Positions 10,788 to 22,591 of a DNA stretch of 64,000 nt are shown here, in pieces. The notes beneath the pieces are model-generated. The model was given only the letters and a program-made list of their open reading frames with translations, did no database searches and was not told the origin of the DNA. Each line of letters starts with the position of its first letter. The first letter of the stretch is position 1. The stretch is from Siphonodentalium dalli. Its lineage: Eukaryota; Mollusca; Scaphopoda; Gadilida; Siphonodentaliidae. Where the stretch lies: NCBI GenBank assembly GCA_032622095.1, contig CP136062.1, positions 201,839,959 through 201,903,958 of the forward strand, given 5' to 3'. Both the position numbers and the translations under genes were made by a program.

Positions 10788-11774
10788 GAGTTTGGACTGT
10801 GTAAATAAAGACACTGACACTAGTAACAAGAACGACATACCATAGCATTGATCCATGTTTTATGTATTGAGTACACTATGCATGCAGTACATTATACATG
10901 ATATTAATCAGAATATGGTTGAGGAACGAATACGAGTTTAAATACATGTAATCAAATTCCAAGGAGTCACAAGTTATAACTCACACAATAGTAACAAGTA
11001 TGCATGTTGAATGATTGTTATATTGTTAAAGCTGTCCTCAGAAAGATATGGAGGTTCGACATTACTAATAGAATAGTGACCATGAATCTATGGTTGGTAA
11101 ACCATACCATGGTTGGTAAACCATACCAGTCTGAACTTGAAGGAAATGCATTGCTTTCAATTTCATATATGTATTCAGGTAAAGAGCATTTCTGGAATTT
11201 ATTTACTCAAATGACTGTGTATTACAGATGTAACTTGTAATATTGATGGTACTGTACAATGCTACCTAAGTAATGCAGGACAAAGTTAAATAAACTGATT
11301 AGTATACTGATATGAGAGGAACTAATTGTATAAGTATAAGTACAACTATTGAAATTTGAGTCATGACATTTCCAACTATTGAAAATTATGGTCCTCATTT
11401 GGGGGGGGGGGGGGGGGGGGGGGGTCCCCCCACATCTCCCCCTGTCATTATGTCCCTGAGAGCAGTTAATTTCAGGAGTTATTGGGTTAACTTATAAAAC
11501 ACCTGCGTTTGATAATCCATAACTTCGAGGCAACATGGCAACAATTGATCACTTACAAAAGGCCGGCTGTCCCAAACTAACCTTATAGCTCCGCCCAGAC
11601 ATTGAGTGTCATAAAAAGAAATATTGCCCTGGGGGCACTTTCTGGCAGGGTGGATTTATTAGCGTGGTTAGTCAGCTGTAATAATTCATCAAAGTCAGTT
11701 AGTCTCATCTATAACAATTGATTTGATTTGATTTTACATGTGAGACAGACTTTACAACAATGATTAATGCATTA
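10788..11774. other. Unassigned stretch with a 24-base G run
   Basis: No gene seen. An uninterrupted run of 24 G followed by TCCCCCC lies at 11401-11430. ACCATGGTTGGTAAACC is duplicated in tandem near 11090-11120. Confidence 0.45.
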
Positions 11775-12330
11775 GTAGTGACTTATGTAAATATTACGTC
11801 AATTTTGGTGTCAGATTAGTTGGCTGACAGTCCAGGGATTTTTCTGGTTATCTGTAGGGGCCAATATTATGCCCTATATTCCCAAAAATAAAAGTAACTA
11901 TTACAGTTGCAATGATTAACATCTTCCATAGTCAATTATTTATTTAAATAATCAACATTAGCCATACCCAATGACCAGCAAAATATGAGATTAGACCAAA
12001 TGAAATTAATATTTGAGGATGGGCTTTTTAATTTTAACAATTAGTGCAGTACTATGATTAGATGATTTATGTTATTATGTATGACTTTTAGTGTCACACA
12101 AGTTGACTGACAGTCAAGGTATTTTCTGGGTCAGGTTCAGGGGGCCACTATTAGTGAGCGCCATATATTCCCCAATATTAATATTGATAATCCTGGCTGT
12201 ATAATGATAAAAATGATGTGGTCATGAGTAACACTCAGCTGATTCTTCATGAATTTTGTATTAAAATTGGAAACACACACAATGTCATTCTTGTGTATGG
12301 ATTAACCCTTTCTTCCCTAAATACTCATTG
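11775..12330 (+). repeat. Diverged tandem duplication of about 285 bp
   Basis: GTTGGCTGACAGTCCAGGG near 11818 and GTTGACTGACAGTCAAGG near 12102 begin similar text (ATTTTTCTGG, GGGGCCA, CCATATATTCCC). The two copies are loosely similar, which suggests an old duplication or two copies of one repeat. Confidence 0.4.
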
Positions 12331-12345
12331 ACAAGTATACTCCTG

Positions 12346-12427
12346 AGGAATGTTCAGATAATAAGTTCAACAAATGAACTGTTGAACAACTAGAGGTCGT
12401 TTGTTGACCTAATTATCTGAACATTTC
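12346..12427. repeat. Imperfect hairpin
   Basis: GAATGTTCAGATAATAAG at the left is matched by CTAATTATCTGAACATTT at the right. A second inner pair is AGTTCAACAAATGAACTGTT. Possibly a MITE remnant. TTAACCCTTTCTTCCC lies 40 bases upstream and resembles a piggyBac-like end. Confidence 0.45.
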
Positions 12428-12816
12428 CCTCCATTAAATAGGACTCCTTCTGCACTTGTAAAATCTGTCGTCTGCTTATTGTTCCTGAAAGGCCCTCCAG
12501 ATGAATAACTGACCATTCCAATGTATACTTTTATAACTGAGAGGGAGAATCAATTTAATATAGAGTTAAATGTAGTGCCTCCCATTGACACGATTCCCAT
12601 TGGTCAGAGCTAATAAAATTTAAGTACAATTTATAGCAATATTCAAAGCTCTCATTTCTAAAATCCAAGGGTATTCAAGACCAATTCTCAAATTTAAGAC
12701 CATCAATTAAATATGGTAAATGTGATCAAAATCAATAACAACTTCAGCAAGCGGGGCAAATATCAATACAATTCAATACTTTCCAGGCCTTAAATGGTAT
12801 AACATTATTTGTCAAC

Positions 12817-13216
12817 TTAACCCTTTACCCAACAAACCGGCCAAAACCGGCCAAATAAAGCTTCAACAGCCTAAAATATCTTCGGTCTGTCTCAATAGAA
12901 CCATACAAATATGGGTATCATTGAAACCGGCTCATTGACCACATTGTGATGGTTACAGTTATGCCCTGTGCCAATGCATTCTCTTATATATGCGAGTCGA
13001 CCATAGGTCGCCTCGCATATATAAGAGAATGCATTGGCCTAAAAAAAATCTTTTTTTAACACTTTTTACCATTTTTTCTTACATTCTTTCACAATTTTAT
13101 AATTTTTAATGTGTTAAGCCAATGCATTCTCTTATATATGCGAGGCGACCTATGGTCGACTCGCATATATAAGAGAATGCATTGGCACAGGGCCATTCTG
13201 TTGGGTAAAGGGTTAA
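12817..13216 (+). mobile_element. Family B MITE, copy B4, full length
   Basis: 400 bp including both TTAA. It has the same layout as B3 but keeps the CCGGCTCATTGACCACATTG region. Both palindromes are intact. With B5 it defines the full-length form of the family. Confidence 0.88.
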
Positions 13217-13404
13217 AGGCTATATTTCAGGCTTTCAAGCCTCAAAGGAACCCTGAGAGATCCCAAGGTACTCAGTGTGTAAATATGCACAAAAAAAAGG
13301 AAATTCTGTGAAAACATCACCACCAATGAGAACCTAGAGAAACACATAAACGTGTTCTTATATTCATTATTGATAGTTCTCCAATAAATTTGTTTTGCAT
13401 ATTT
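13217..13404. other. Unassigned spacer
   Basis: No feature recognised. Confidence 0.4.
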
Positions 13405-13633
13405 AAACCATTGTTATGTAAACAAAACACTGTTACAGTAATTTGTAAATAAACATTACTAACCTTGTAGTAAGGTAAAATATTTTAGTCCGAACATGAT
13501 TTTAAGAATATTTTTCAATGCTTTGCATGACCTTTTCCAATGTTTACGGTCAAGATTTGGTAAAACATTGGTATCTTATTGGACTAATATCGGTAATTCT
13601 ACTGTAACATTAATGTTTACATAACAATGGTTT
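13405..13633. mobile_element. TIR element of unknown family
   Basis: The left end AAACCATTGTTATGTAAAC is complemented by GTTTACATAACAATGGTTT at the right. The inverted match continues inward (CTGTTACAGTAATT and ATTCTACTGTAACA), giving arms of about 36 bp. The centre is unique AT-rich DNA with no frame. No convincing target duplication is visible. Confidence 0.6.
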
Positions 13634-13732
13634 TTAATGATAGTTAATTAGACTTGCATGTTACTTCACATGAACCCACTTAGAAGGTCTTGAGTCCCTT
13701 TAGCCAGAGTAGATTCCTATCAGCAGGCCAAA

Positions 13733-13845
13733 TACAGTAATGCCCTAAATAATCGACTCCTTAACCACAGCAGAATTATGGGTAACTTTTCAGGATTTAG
13801 TCAGAAATATGGCTTGTTGCCATTCATCGGAAAGCTCTCACTGAG
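13733..13845 (+). mobile_element. Family D half element, copy D3
   Basis: One arm and the loop of the mariner-like foldback, from TA-CAGTAATGCCC to GGAAAGCTCTCA. The second arm is missing and the sequence passes straight into an array fragment. Confidence 0.7.
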
Positions 13846-13962
13846 AGATGTGACCTGTTGGGTGTACTAAAGGAAATTGTTGTTGGACCCACTCATGCCC
13901 CAACAGACGGCGGAGGCCAACCCATGGCAATAGCTCAAACTTGACTTTGTCAAGTTGAGCTA
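13846..13962 (+). repeat. 3' end of a pearl-like element
   Basis: GAGAGATGTGACCTGTTGGG resembles the 32.4 kb array units. It is followed by GACGGCGGAGGCC, CCATGGCAATAGCTCAA and a hairpin (AGCTCAAACTTGAC, TTT, GTCAAGTTGAGCT) ending CTAA|T. The same CCATGGCAATAGCTCAA plus hairpin arrangement ends the 32.4-34.1 kb array, so this is a short copy of the same element type. Confidence 0.6.
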
Positions 13963-14361
13963 ATAACAAAGGTAGACAATGGTGACAAACAGGGGCAAAC
14001 AGAGCATAATAATACTGATACGGCTGAAAGTTTTGAGGGGTGACATTAATATCATCATCCTAGCCGCAAAGCGGAGAGTAAGGTAGAGAACGAGAGGGCT
14101 TTCCCCTCCTGTAGGAGGGGGTCCAGGATATTTCTGAATAATTGCATCGAAAGATGTTGCATTTTTTTTCTTGGTTTTGGGACATTGGAAATCAGTCAGC
14201 TACTGATACACTTAAATGGGTACTGTACACTAAATCTGGACATTTATGGGACCATCTCCTTTTATACTCAACATAATATATGTAGGAGCCCAAATTTTAT
14301 TTACATAACCCATCGATGTTCCAACGTAGTTGTTGATGTGGTCAAGTTTCTGCGAAGCAGC
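13963..14361. other. Unassigned stretch
   Basis: No gene seen. GCCGCAAAGCGG and CCCCTCCTGTAGGAGGGG form small hairpins near 14070-14120. Confidence 0.4.
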
Positions 14362-14626
14362 TTAACCCTTTCATGATGGGAGCTGCGCTGGTGCAGCATT
14401 AAAGATCCTGTACCAGTGTATTCTCTAAAATATGCAAGTTCCAAAGGGAGCCTCGCATATAAAAGAGAATGCATTGGCTTTCAAAGTCATTGTAAATATT
14501 GTTAGGCCAATGTATTCTCTTATATATATATGAAAGGCTCCCCATGGGAGACTCGCATAAATAAGAGAATGCATTGGCACAGGGTTTTTTACAATTTTCA
14601 GGAAGCTCCAGTCATGGAAGGGTTAA
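14362..14626 (+). mobile_element. Family C MITE, copy C2, complete
   Basis: TTAA on both sides; ends CCCTTTCATGATGGGAGCT and the complement of CCCTTCCATGACTGGAGCTT. Two copies of the shared palindrome are separated by CTTTCAAAGTCATTGTAAAT. The palindrome centres are CTCCCATGGGAG-like rather than the CGACCTATGGTCG form of families A and B. It is 265 bp long and non-coding. Confidence 0.82.
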
Positions 14627-14746
14627 ACTGCTAGTCCAATATATTTAAGGACTTGTCTATCGACTGACCTGTGCCATGAAACAGCACATCACAGAAGAAA
14701 AAAAAGAGCAGAGTAAGTTTTGTCTGAATGTCTGCCAATGCTTTGT

Positions 14747-14838
14747 ACAGTAATGCTCTAAGTAATCGACTTCTTACCACAGCAGAATTATGGGTAACTT
14801 TTCAGGATTTAATTAGTCGGAAATATGGCTGTAGCTTG
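14747..14838 (+). mobile_element. Family D fragment, copy D4
   Basis: One arm only: TACAGTAATGCTCTAAGTAA through GGATTTAATTAGTCGG, then TATGGCTGTAGCTTG. It decays before the second arm. Confidence 0.6.
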
Positions 14839-15255
14839 TCTTTGTTAGCTTGTTGTGATGCTTCTGTTGGTTCAATGTTATAATAACTCTGCATTCTGGT
14901 GTCTGTCGCGAAACTAACAATAGACAGGTTTAAATCTCGAACATTAACTTCAAACGTCATGATCACTGTTAGCTATACATGTACTAACAACTTGATTACA
15001 TAACCAGGCTTTTTTCTTTTTGAAACAATATGGTCCATCTTTATCGATATGTGAAAACGTCTGGTGAGCACATGCAGCATCATCTTACCATTGGTACATG
15101 TAGCTGACAGCACTTGGGGTGTAAGTTGGAAGGAGGAATAAAAGAAATAAGGATATCTGGCAGCACATAGTGCGATTTAAACGTTGATGACAAATTTGCT
15201 CATTCCAAATCCCCCGCAAAACTACATTGCCATTGCTGGTGTAAAGGAAAAAAAT
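14839..15255. other. Unassigned stretch
   Basis: No gene, TIR or array recognised. Confidence 0.4.
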
Positions 15256-15680
15256 GCTATGTGAGGTTTTGAAATTTCATTTCGGTTTTGGTATGGTTTT
15301 AGTATAAAAAACCTTGTTTTGGTTCGGTTATGGTTTTACTCAATGCACCAATTACTATATGCATAGAACAGATTCTAATTTAATATTTGACATAACAATT
15401 CAGCTATTTTCCAGTGATTTCCATATTCAATGGCAATATGTGCCATTATCGCTCATACATGCATGACACCAAAACGTTCCAAATTGAAACTGCTACAGTA
15501 ACAGTGGCAAATAGAAGCTGACAAAAGTGCATGCTAAAAGCTTGTAAAAGCGATCAGTGATGTCGGTTAATTGAAACCAGAAGAATAGGTTTTATAGATT
15601 ACATGTATATCGGTTGCGGTTTGGTTTTGAAATAAAACCGACAGAAAACCGAGAAACTGTAAAACCACACATCACTACTA
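15256..15680. mobile_element. Degenerate hAT-like element (tentative)
   Basis: The left end reads GCTATGTGAGGTTTTGAAAT and continues CGGTTTTGGTATGG. The right end, read on the minus strand, is AGTGATGTGTGGTTTTACAG with CGGTTTTCTGTCGG. CAGTGATGTG(C/T)GGTTT-type ends are known in hAT elements. I cannot find an 8-bp target duplication, so the assignment is weak. Confidence 0.35.
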
Positions 15681-16032
15681 CCTGGTATACCCGAATGACC
15701 AAATCTGGCACATATGGTAGTAGCTGTCCTATGCCTCTTGGTGATATGAATATTAACTATCATAATCAATACCAGTCATATTTGGTCTATATGCCCTTTA
15801 CAGGCAGTGATAAGCTCTGGACCATAACTTAGGAATAATGGGAAAGGAGGTTATAGTTCTATGACTGAAGTGGATATTGGCGGTTAATAAATAAACCATG
15901 CAGATCCATACAATGCATATTGATCAACGGCATTGGATGAACATTACTACTTTTACTGCTCGGAGAATAGGAACAAGTTGTTGTTCCAATACTCTTGAGT
16001 CTTGGGCATACCACAATTGTTAATATTGGAGC

Positions 16033-16672
16033 TTAAAGGAGTACTGTACAAAAAGATAGGCGATTTTTTTATTTACTCCCATTGAAATAACTTTCAAGTT
16101 AGATTGTGTTCGTGTTATATGAGTTTCGTATAAACCTAATTTAGCGAAGAAAATATTGATCTTGGAAACAAAAATATTACGATTTCAAACTACGCGCCAT
16201 GTTTTTGACCTTCACCGGAGAAGACGCAGGTCGCAGGAAGAACCGGAAGTTCATTGCTCACAGCTTCGATTGATGCATTCAATCTCTTCCATCCCAATCT
16301 CACTCCCTATAAAATACTTGACGCTTTATGACTCTTGTTTCTTTTCCTTTTTTTCCGAAGCGGTTATAACGGGCATTCTTTTGCAGGTAACATGTTTTGT
16401 TTGCAACTCAATAATGTTCGCGAACGGCCGTCGATAAAAGACACGCAACAGATGCGATTTCAAGAACGGTAACTCGTAATGGCATAATTCTCCATTTTAT
16501 GACTCCAGCCATAAATGAATTTATATTAAATAATTCAATTTTACTTTTACGATAGACTGTTAACCGGAACGTTTTCAGTAGACATCGTCGACTCAAATTA
16601 GTTATTTTATAATATAATATTCATATTAGATCGCTATTGTCACCGGGAATTTGGGGTACAGTACCCCTTTAA
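16033..16672 (-). mobile_element. Family E TTAA element, copy E1
   Basis: TTAA at 16033 and 16669; ends AGGAGTACTGTAC and GTACAGTACCCCT. It is 640 bp including both TTAA. Its interior matches E2 at 30412 in reverse orientation (GACATCGTCGACTCAAAT near the right end here, its complement near the left end there). TTAA targets with AGG termini fit Kolobok-type elements better than piggyBac (CCC). A 93-codon frame inside is not conserved as a protein in E2 or E3. Confidence 0.8.
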
Positions 16673-16845
16673 CTCATCGGAAATACAAATTTGTAAAACT
16701 GAAATAATCACATGTGTTGGGAAAAGACTCACATACACTATAATGCCCTAAATAATCGACTCGTTAACCATATAAGAATTATGGGTAATTTTTAAGGATT
16801 TAGTCGGAAATATGGCTTGTTGACATTCATCGGAAAGCTCTCAGT
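16673..16845 (+). repeat. Dispersed segment with family D fragment D5
   Basis: CTCATCGGAAATACAAATTT to TAAGAATTATGGG matches 6644-6752, but here the family D arm continues through the loop (TATGGCTTGTTGACATTCAT, AAAGCTCTCA). It shows what the 6644 copy looked like before a family B end interrupted it. Confidence 0.6.
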
Positions 16846-17189
16846 GACCAGCCTAGAGGTTTCAAAGTGGGAGAAGTCGCTTCTCCCCATTTGATTATTA
16901 GGGAGAAGCAGACTGTAATCAGGAAGAAGTAACAATGGCTGAAGTTCAATTTACACCCCAATATCACAACTCTATGATCCAGCCCTCTCATTTTCAGATT
17001 GTTTGGCTTCAGCAATCCGCTATGGTAACCCTTTGCCATGGCAGTTTGCTTCAACAAATTGCTTCAGCATTGCTGATTGCCATAGCCAATTATGAGGGCT
17101 GATTATCCTATAAGTATTATGCAAAACATGAGTCCATTTATAAAACCATTATAGTGAGAAAGAACACAATTGTAATCAGTAAATATACT
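16846..17189 (+). repeat. Short array remnant with a hairpin end
   Basis: GCATTGCTGATTGCCATAGC followed by CAATTATGAGGGCTG at 17067-17102 repeats the terminal region at 8897-8932. The stem partner GGCTATGGCA is replaced here by CCGCTATGGTAACC further upstream, so the hairpin is broken. The rest shows nothing recognisable. Confidence 0.45.
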
Positions 17190-18053
17190 TTAACTCTTTT
17201 GCTGCCACCCCACTGCATGGATATGCCCCCCAGCCAAGCATTCTGGATGTAAATACATGTACAAGTATTTTACATGTATGTATATATGGGTAATGAAATT
17301 ACTATCGAGTAATTATTAATGTATTTAGTTGAAACTTCACATGTGGGTATATGAGGCAATGCCCTATCACCCGCCACAGTGGATACCCAATAAAGGTCAT
17401 ATGGGTAATCATTGGGGTGACCTTGGTGGCCATCTTGGATTTGCTTTAATTTATGTTTTATGTCATATCCTAGTTTATTACCTTTTTCCTCATTTCTGGT
17501 CGCGTTTTCGATCGCCTTGGCCATTTTGAATGTGGGATACTCATCAACTCGAAACCACGTGATTCCACACAGAGATACTAAAAGAACTGAATTAGATGGC
17601 GTCGCCTTTTGGTTCCAAATTTAATAACGTGAACCCTTATGAAAATATACTACAGTATTATACAATAGTAAAATAAATATACCATATATCAATCGCATCC
17701 CAGCAAAAGTAAATAATATCAATCGCATCCCAGCAAAAGTAAATTTGTCAATGGTAAATTCTGGCTTGGACTTAGTCGAAAATCTACGGGATAAAGTAGT
17801 CAATGCATAGTCAATTTTGGTCTAGCTTGGATTGTACTCATAGAACTTCAGGAGTAGCATGACCTTAACTGACCTTTCTTCTAAATTGTCAGCACATGTA
17901 CACAAGCACTCTATAGAAAATAACTAAACACCCATCGTAATGCAACAAAACAATGAATTTCATCCCTTATACCACCCCCGAATTCGCATAAATGCACTAT
18001 TGGCAGTGACTGGGTAACTCGCATTTATGCGAGATTGGCAGCGAAAGAGTTAA
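17190..18053 (+). mobile_element. Family G TTAA element
   Basis: TTAACTCTTTTGCTGCCA at the left is matched by TGGCAGCGAAAGAGTTAA at the right, giving TTAA duplications and a 14-bp TIR. It is 864 bp and non-coding. The TIR resembles family A (CCCTTTGAGTGCCA). Near the right end is a hairpin with arms TCGCATAAATGC (17984) and GCATTTATGCGA (18021), whose wording recalls the CTCGCATATATAAG arms of the shared palindrome. A 27-bp tandem duplication (ATCAATCGCATCCCAGC) lies at 17686-17742. Confidence 0.7.
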
Positions 18054-18510
18054 ATAGGCTGTCGGAACATATGCATAGATACATGAGAGAGAAGTCGCTT
18101 CTCTCTGGGACAAAAATAAGTAGAAGTGGTACATTGTAGGGAGAAGATGTCGTCCTCTAGACTGGTCCCTGCTAATCCCCTATGTTAGAAGTTTATCATT
18201 CAGCTGTGTTCGCAAAATATTAGTACATCCAAAACCCATAACTACGCCCCTGGTGGCAAATATCAAGTAAAAAATCCTGTAAACAGGAACACAAAGGATA
18301 ATTCTGACCAAGAATCAGGATAACGATTCTCAGTTTGGTTCTAATTAAATTTCCTAATTTCCTGTATTATCATCTATAATTTGATTTTCATATTGATTTT
18401 CAAAAACATTCCGCTGGGCGATAGAATAGGAATGGAGAATAAAGCAGTTATTTTCATAAATTAGATATCCAAATTGGCAGCATGCAAACTCATTTTTATA
18501 TATGAACTAT

Positions 18511-19008
18511 GTCCTTTTCATGACGGGAGCTTCCTTAAATTTTGCATAATCCCTGTGCCAATGCATTCTCTTATAAATATATGCGAGTTGAATATATGTT
18601 GCCTCGCATATATAAGATAATGCATTAATTGGTCTGACAAATTTTATACTATTTTTTATAATTGTTAAAAAATATAAGAAAAAAATGATAGAGAATTGTT
18701 AAAGAATGTACGGTAAGAAATAATGATAAAAAATTATAAAATTGTTGAATAATATAAGAATTTTTTTTTTAAATTGATATAGAATGTTAGAAAAAATGAT
18801 AAAAATTACAAAAATCGTTGAAGAATGTAAAAAAAAAATGATAAAAAATGATAAAATTGTTAAAGAATATAAGAAAAATTTATAAAAAATGATAAGAAAT
18901 TGTTAGGCCAATGCATTCTCTTATATATGGTCGACTCGCATATATAAGAGAATACATTGGCACATAGTCATTAATGTTGTGCCAGTGCAGCTCCCGTCAT
19001 GAAAGGGA
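18511..19008 (+). mobile_element. Family C MITE, copy C3, TTAA decayed
   Basis: The ends TCCTTTTCATGACGGGAGCT and AGCTCCCGTCATGAAAGGGA are perfect inverted repeats inward of the first bases, but the flanking TTAA has mutated. Between the two palindromes (18556-18625 and 18903-18962) the AT-rich spacer has expanded to about 280 bp of degenerate AAGAATATAAGAAAAAATGA repeats. This makes C3 nearly twice the length of C2. Confidence 0.75.
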
Positions 19009-19691
19009 TATACAGTGACTCTGTTTGGGGAATCATTGTCTTTTTTTCATCAACAATAAATTTTCCACGAACTATAATTAAGGACTAAATATTTATAATT
19101 GTGCATAGTTCAGATGTCAGCAAGGGCCCTGTCAATATGCAAGATTTGATTCGATTTTGATATTGCTGGTGTGATTCGGTGTTGACATCCAATCGGACAT
19201 CAAATTCAAATATTTTCATATATCAAAATTGTATCCACCATGCATTGAGACTTTGTCGGGAATTTTGCACATGGTGATATTAAAAAATGATGCATCAGCG
19301 ATATCCATCGCAACACACATACTGTGGTTAATTATCAGTGACCGGTTCACTTACATGTATGTAGAATCAAAAAGCACACATACATAAAAGACAAACTGTC
19401 AGGGGTCTTGAATTTTACTATAATTCGGTAACTGGTTTTTAATTGTCACGATGGGTATAGGCCTCTATGTGACCTATATTTTCACAGACTAAGTTGATTG
19501 TGGGTGTATATGTACATGCAAATATATCAGTTAAGAGCCAAGTGATTACACCATGAATTGGTATGCAGATTATGCAGTAATATGTCACCATACTGATATA
19601 AACTTGCATCAAGATTAATGAATACTAGTAATTGAAAACAGCATAAATAACTTATTTTTCATATAAACATACTCTAAAACAATTACTAAAC
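19009..19691. other. Unassigned stretch
   Basis: No gene or complete repeat recognised. Confidence 0.4.
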
Positions 19692-20091
19692 TTAACCCTT
19701 TACCCAACAAACCGGCCAAAACCGGCCAAATAAAGCTTCAACAGCCTAAAATATCTTCGGTCTGTCTCAATATAACCATACAAATATGGATATCATTGGA
19801 ACCGGCTCCTTGACCACATTGTGATAGTTACAGTTATGCCCTGTGCCAATGCATTCTCTTATATATGCGAGTCGACCATAGGTCGCCTCGCATATATAAG
19901 AGAATGCATTGGCTTAAAAAAAATCTTTTTTTAACACTTTTTACCATTTTTTCTTACATTCTTTAACAATTTTATAATTTTTAATGTGTTAAGCCAATGC
20001 ATTCTCTTATATATGCGAGGCGACCTATGGTCGACTCGCATATATAAGAGAATGCATTGGCACAGGGCCGTTCTGTTGGGTAAAGGGTTAA
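19692..20091 (+). mobile_element. Family B MITE, copy B5, full length
   Basis: 400 bp with TTAA at both ends. Nearly identical to B4 across the 5' region, both palindromes and spacer. The close similarity of B3, B4 and B5 suggests recent activity. Confidence 0.88.
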
Positions 20092-20694
20092 TCGGAACTT
20101 CATTTACATTGTAAATTGTATAATAGGTGAATCGCGCATGCGATGTATTTTCTTTTAAATAAGTGCAACGAAATTTCCAGACAGGATATACTTATAGGAG
20201 TAAATGCGTACAGACTTTAAGGATGTATATATTATGAACTGGCCGCTAGCCAAGATTTCTTATCGACATCCACCTCCTGATTCGATAATACCTTCGTTTC
20301 TGGTAACCCTCCCACCAATTCGCCGGACGGCCCCTCATAAACGTTTTACAAAATAAAAAAAATTGCAAAGTTCCCAATTTACATGCAGTCTGAAAATTAG
20401 CAATCTCATTCTCCCAACTTGACTTTATTCTTCCAGTTTCTATTAGTTTTAAGTTGCTGATTTTAAGTCAATGAGTCATTAGCCTAATTAACTTGCAAAA
20501 TCGCGCTCACAAAACACACTAAACCAGGATAAGTGGGCTAACAAACATCCAACAAGAGCATCGCTTATAGGGCGTGGCAAAATACGCCCTTTGGCCATTT
20601 CGAATTGTACAATCGCAAAATAAGATAATACTTTGAGATTACATTTAAAGAAAATCTGATATACCCCTAATTTCAATGCAAAATGTGGTCAAAT
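20092..20694. other. Unassigned stretch
   Basis: No gene recognised. A 62-codon minus-strand frame at 20488-20676 has no motif that I can name. Confidence 0.4.
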
Positions 20695-22195
20695 TCTAAG
20701 TCGAAAAATGGCCATAACTCATGTAAAAATAATTAGACAGAACCTATATTCAAACTTGGCCTGTAGTTTTAGCTGGAAAATACACATACCAGCTTTGGTT
20801 CAGCTCAAATAATCAAAACTGGAGTTATCGGTCGGAAACCAAAAATGTTAACAGATGGTCAAATTCTAAGTCGAATAAAAGGTCGGTAGACCTCATGTCC
20901 GCCTCTAAGCGTAGGCTTGATACGACCGTTGTTTGCGCATAAAAACCTGTCTTTAGTGCTAGTAAACCTACATACCAAATTTAATTTAATTCAGTACACA
21001 TTTACTAAAGTTGTCATCCGGAAACCTCAAATTGGCAAAAATTCTAAGTAAAAAAGGGACATAACTCTGGTGAAAATTGGCGGGCGGAACCCGAATTCGA
21101 ACTTGACCTGTGTTTTGCTGGGAGAAAGACACATACCAACTTTGGTTCAGATCAAATAATCCAAACTGGAGTTATCGGTCGGAAACCAAAAATGTTAACA
21201 GACGTCAAATTCTAAGTCGAATAAAAAAGGAACATAACTCTGGTGAAAATTGGCGGGCGGAACCCGAATTCGAACTTGACCTGTGTTTTGCTGGGAGAAA
21301 GACACATACCAACTTTGGTTCAGATCAAATAATCCAAACTGGAGTTATCGGTCGGAAACCAAAAATGTTAACAGACGGTCAAATTCTAAGTCGAATAAAA
21401 GGTCGGTAGACCTCATGTCCGCCTCTAAGTGTCGGCTTGATATGACCGTTGTTTGCGCATAAAAACCTGTCTTTAGTGCTAGTAAACGTACATACCAAAT
21501 TTAATTTCATTCAGTACACATTTACTAAAGTTATCATCCGGAAACCTCAAATTGGCAAAAATTCTAAGTCAAAAAGGGACATAACTCTGGTGAAAATTGG
21601 CGGGCGGAACCCGATTTCGAACTTGACCTGTGTTTTGCTGGGAGAAAGACACATACCAACTTTGGTTCAGATCAAATAATCCAAACTGGAGTTATCGGTC
21701 GGAAACCAAAAATGTTAACAGACGGTCAAATTCTAAGTCGAAAAGGGGGCATAACTCTGGTGAAAATAGGCGGACGGAACCAGAATTAGAACTTGACCTG
21801 TCTATTCTGCTAGTAAACCCACATACCAAATTTATTTAATTTGGTTCACTCTAACTAAAGTTATCATCCGGAAACCTCGGACGCACACATGCACACACGC
21901 ACGCACAGGCTGATTATAATAGTCCTCCGAACCCGTTGGGTCGGCGGACAAAAAGGGCCGTAACTCATGTAAAAATAATTGGACGGAACCCATATTCGAA
22001 CTTGGCCTGTATCTTTAGCTGGAAAATACACATACCAACTATAGTTCAGATCAAATAAACCAAACTGGAGTTATCGATCTGAAACCAAAAATTTTAACGG
22101 ACGGTACAACAGACTGACAGACTGATAACATAATACGACCTTTTTACAAAAAGGGCGTATAATAATACGACCTTTTTTCAAAAAGGGCATATAAA
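20695..22195 (+). repeat. Pearl-like array of two alternating unit types
   Basis: Type a units (ACATAACTCTGGTGAAAAT, GGACGGAACCC, GTTATCGGTCGGAAACC) recur at about 20709, 21056, 21229, 21586, 21748 and 21955. Type b units (GGTCGGTAGACCTCATGTCC, CTGTCTTTAGTGCTAG) follow at 20880 and 21403. Each unit is about 175 bp. The array closes with a CACACATGCACACACGCACG tract, a hairpin CCGAACCCGTTGGGTCGG and two copies of TACGACCTTTTT...AAAAAGGGC. Open frames of up to 99 codons here reflect unit periodicity, not genes. Confidence 0.75.
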
Positions 22196-22591
22196 AATGA
22201 GATTCCTCGAAAATAGGTAACTTTAACCCAAAATAAAACAAAGTATTTTAGACTTATGGGTACCGGTATTGGATATGTTTATAAACTCAATTTGATATGT
22301 TTGGGGGTGTTGATTAATAGAAATTAAATGAAATTTGGACATATATGACAATTGATTGTTTGGTAGAAATTCTCAACAATCTGTAGTTAAATTTTCTGAT
22401 AGTTAGCCACTAAAACACGTAACCCCAGTATGAAAATCGGATGCAAACATTGAAGGTGAAGGTGCAGGGAGGTGGGGAATTTTTTAGCAGGTTGAATATT
22501 GTTCACATACAGGGAACTCATGCTTTAATGCAACATGTTATTATGAAATAACTACTTAATTCTACACAACAACTTATACCAAGAATCAATC

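Noticed and set aside
10627-10848. Recurring frames containing the peptide CQCILLYMR and YKRMHW
   Set aside because: They appear wherever the shared MITE palindrome occurs (for example near 10.7, 13.1, 27.8, 30.1 and 32.3 kb). Each is just a translation of the palindrome arms, with no independent conservation.
21110-21409. 99-codon frame with an internal repeat
   Set aside because: It spans two units of a tandem array and repeats the unit translation. The other units are not open in this frame.
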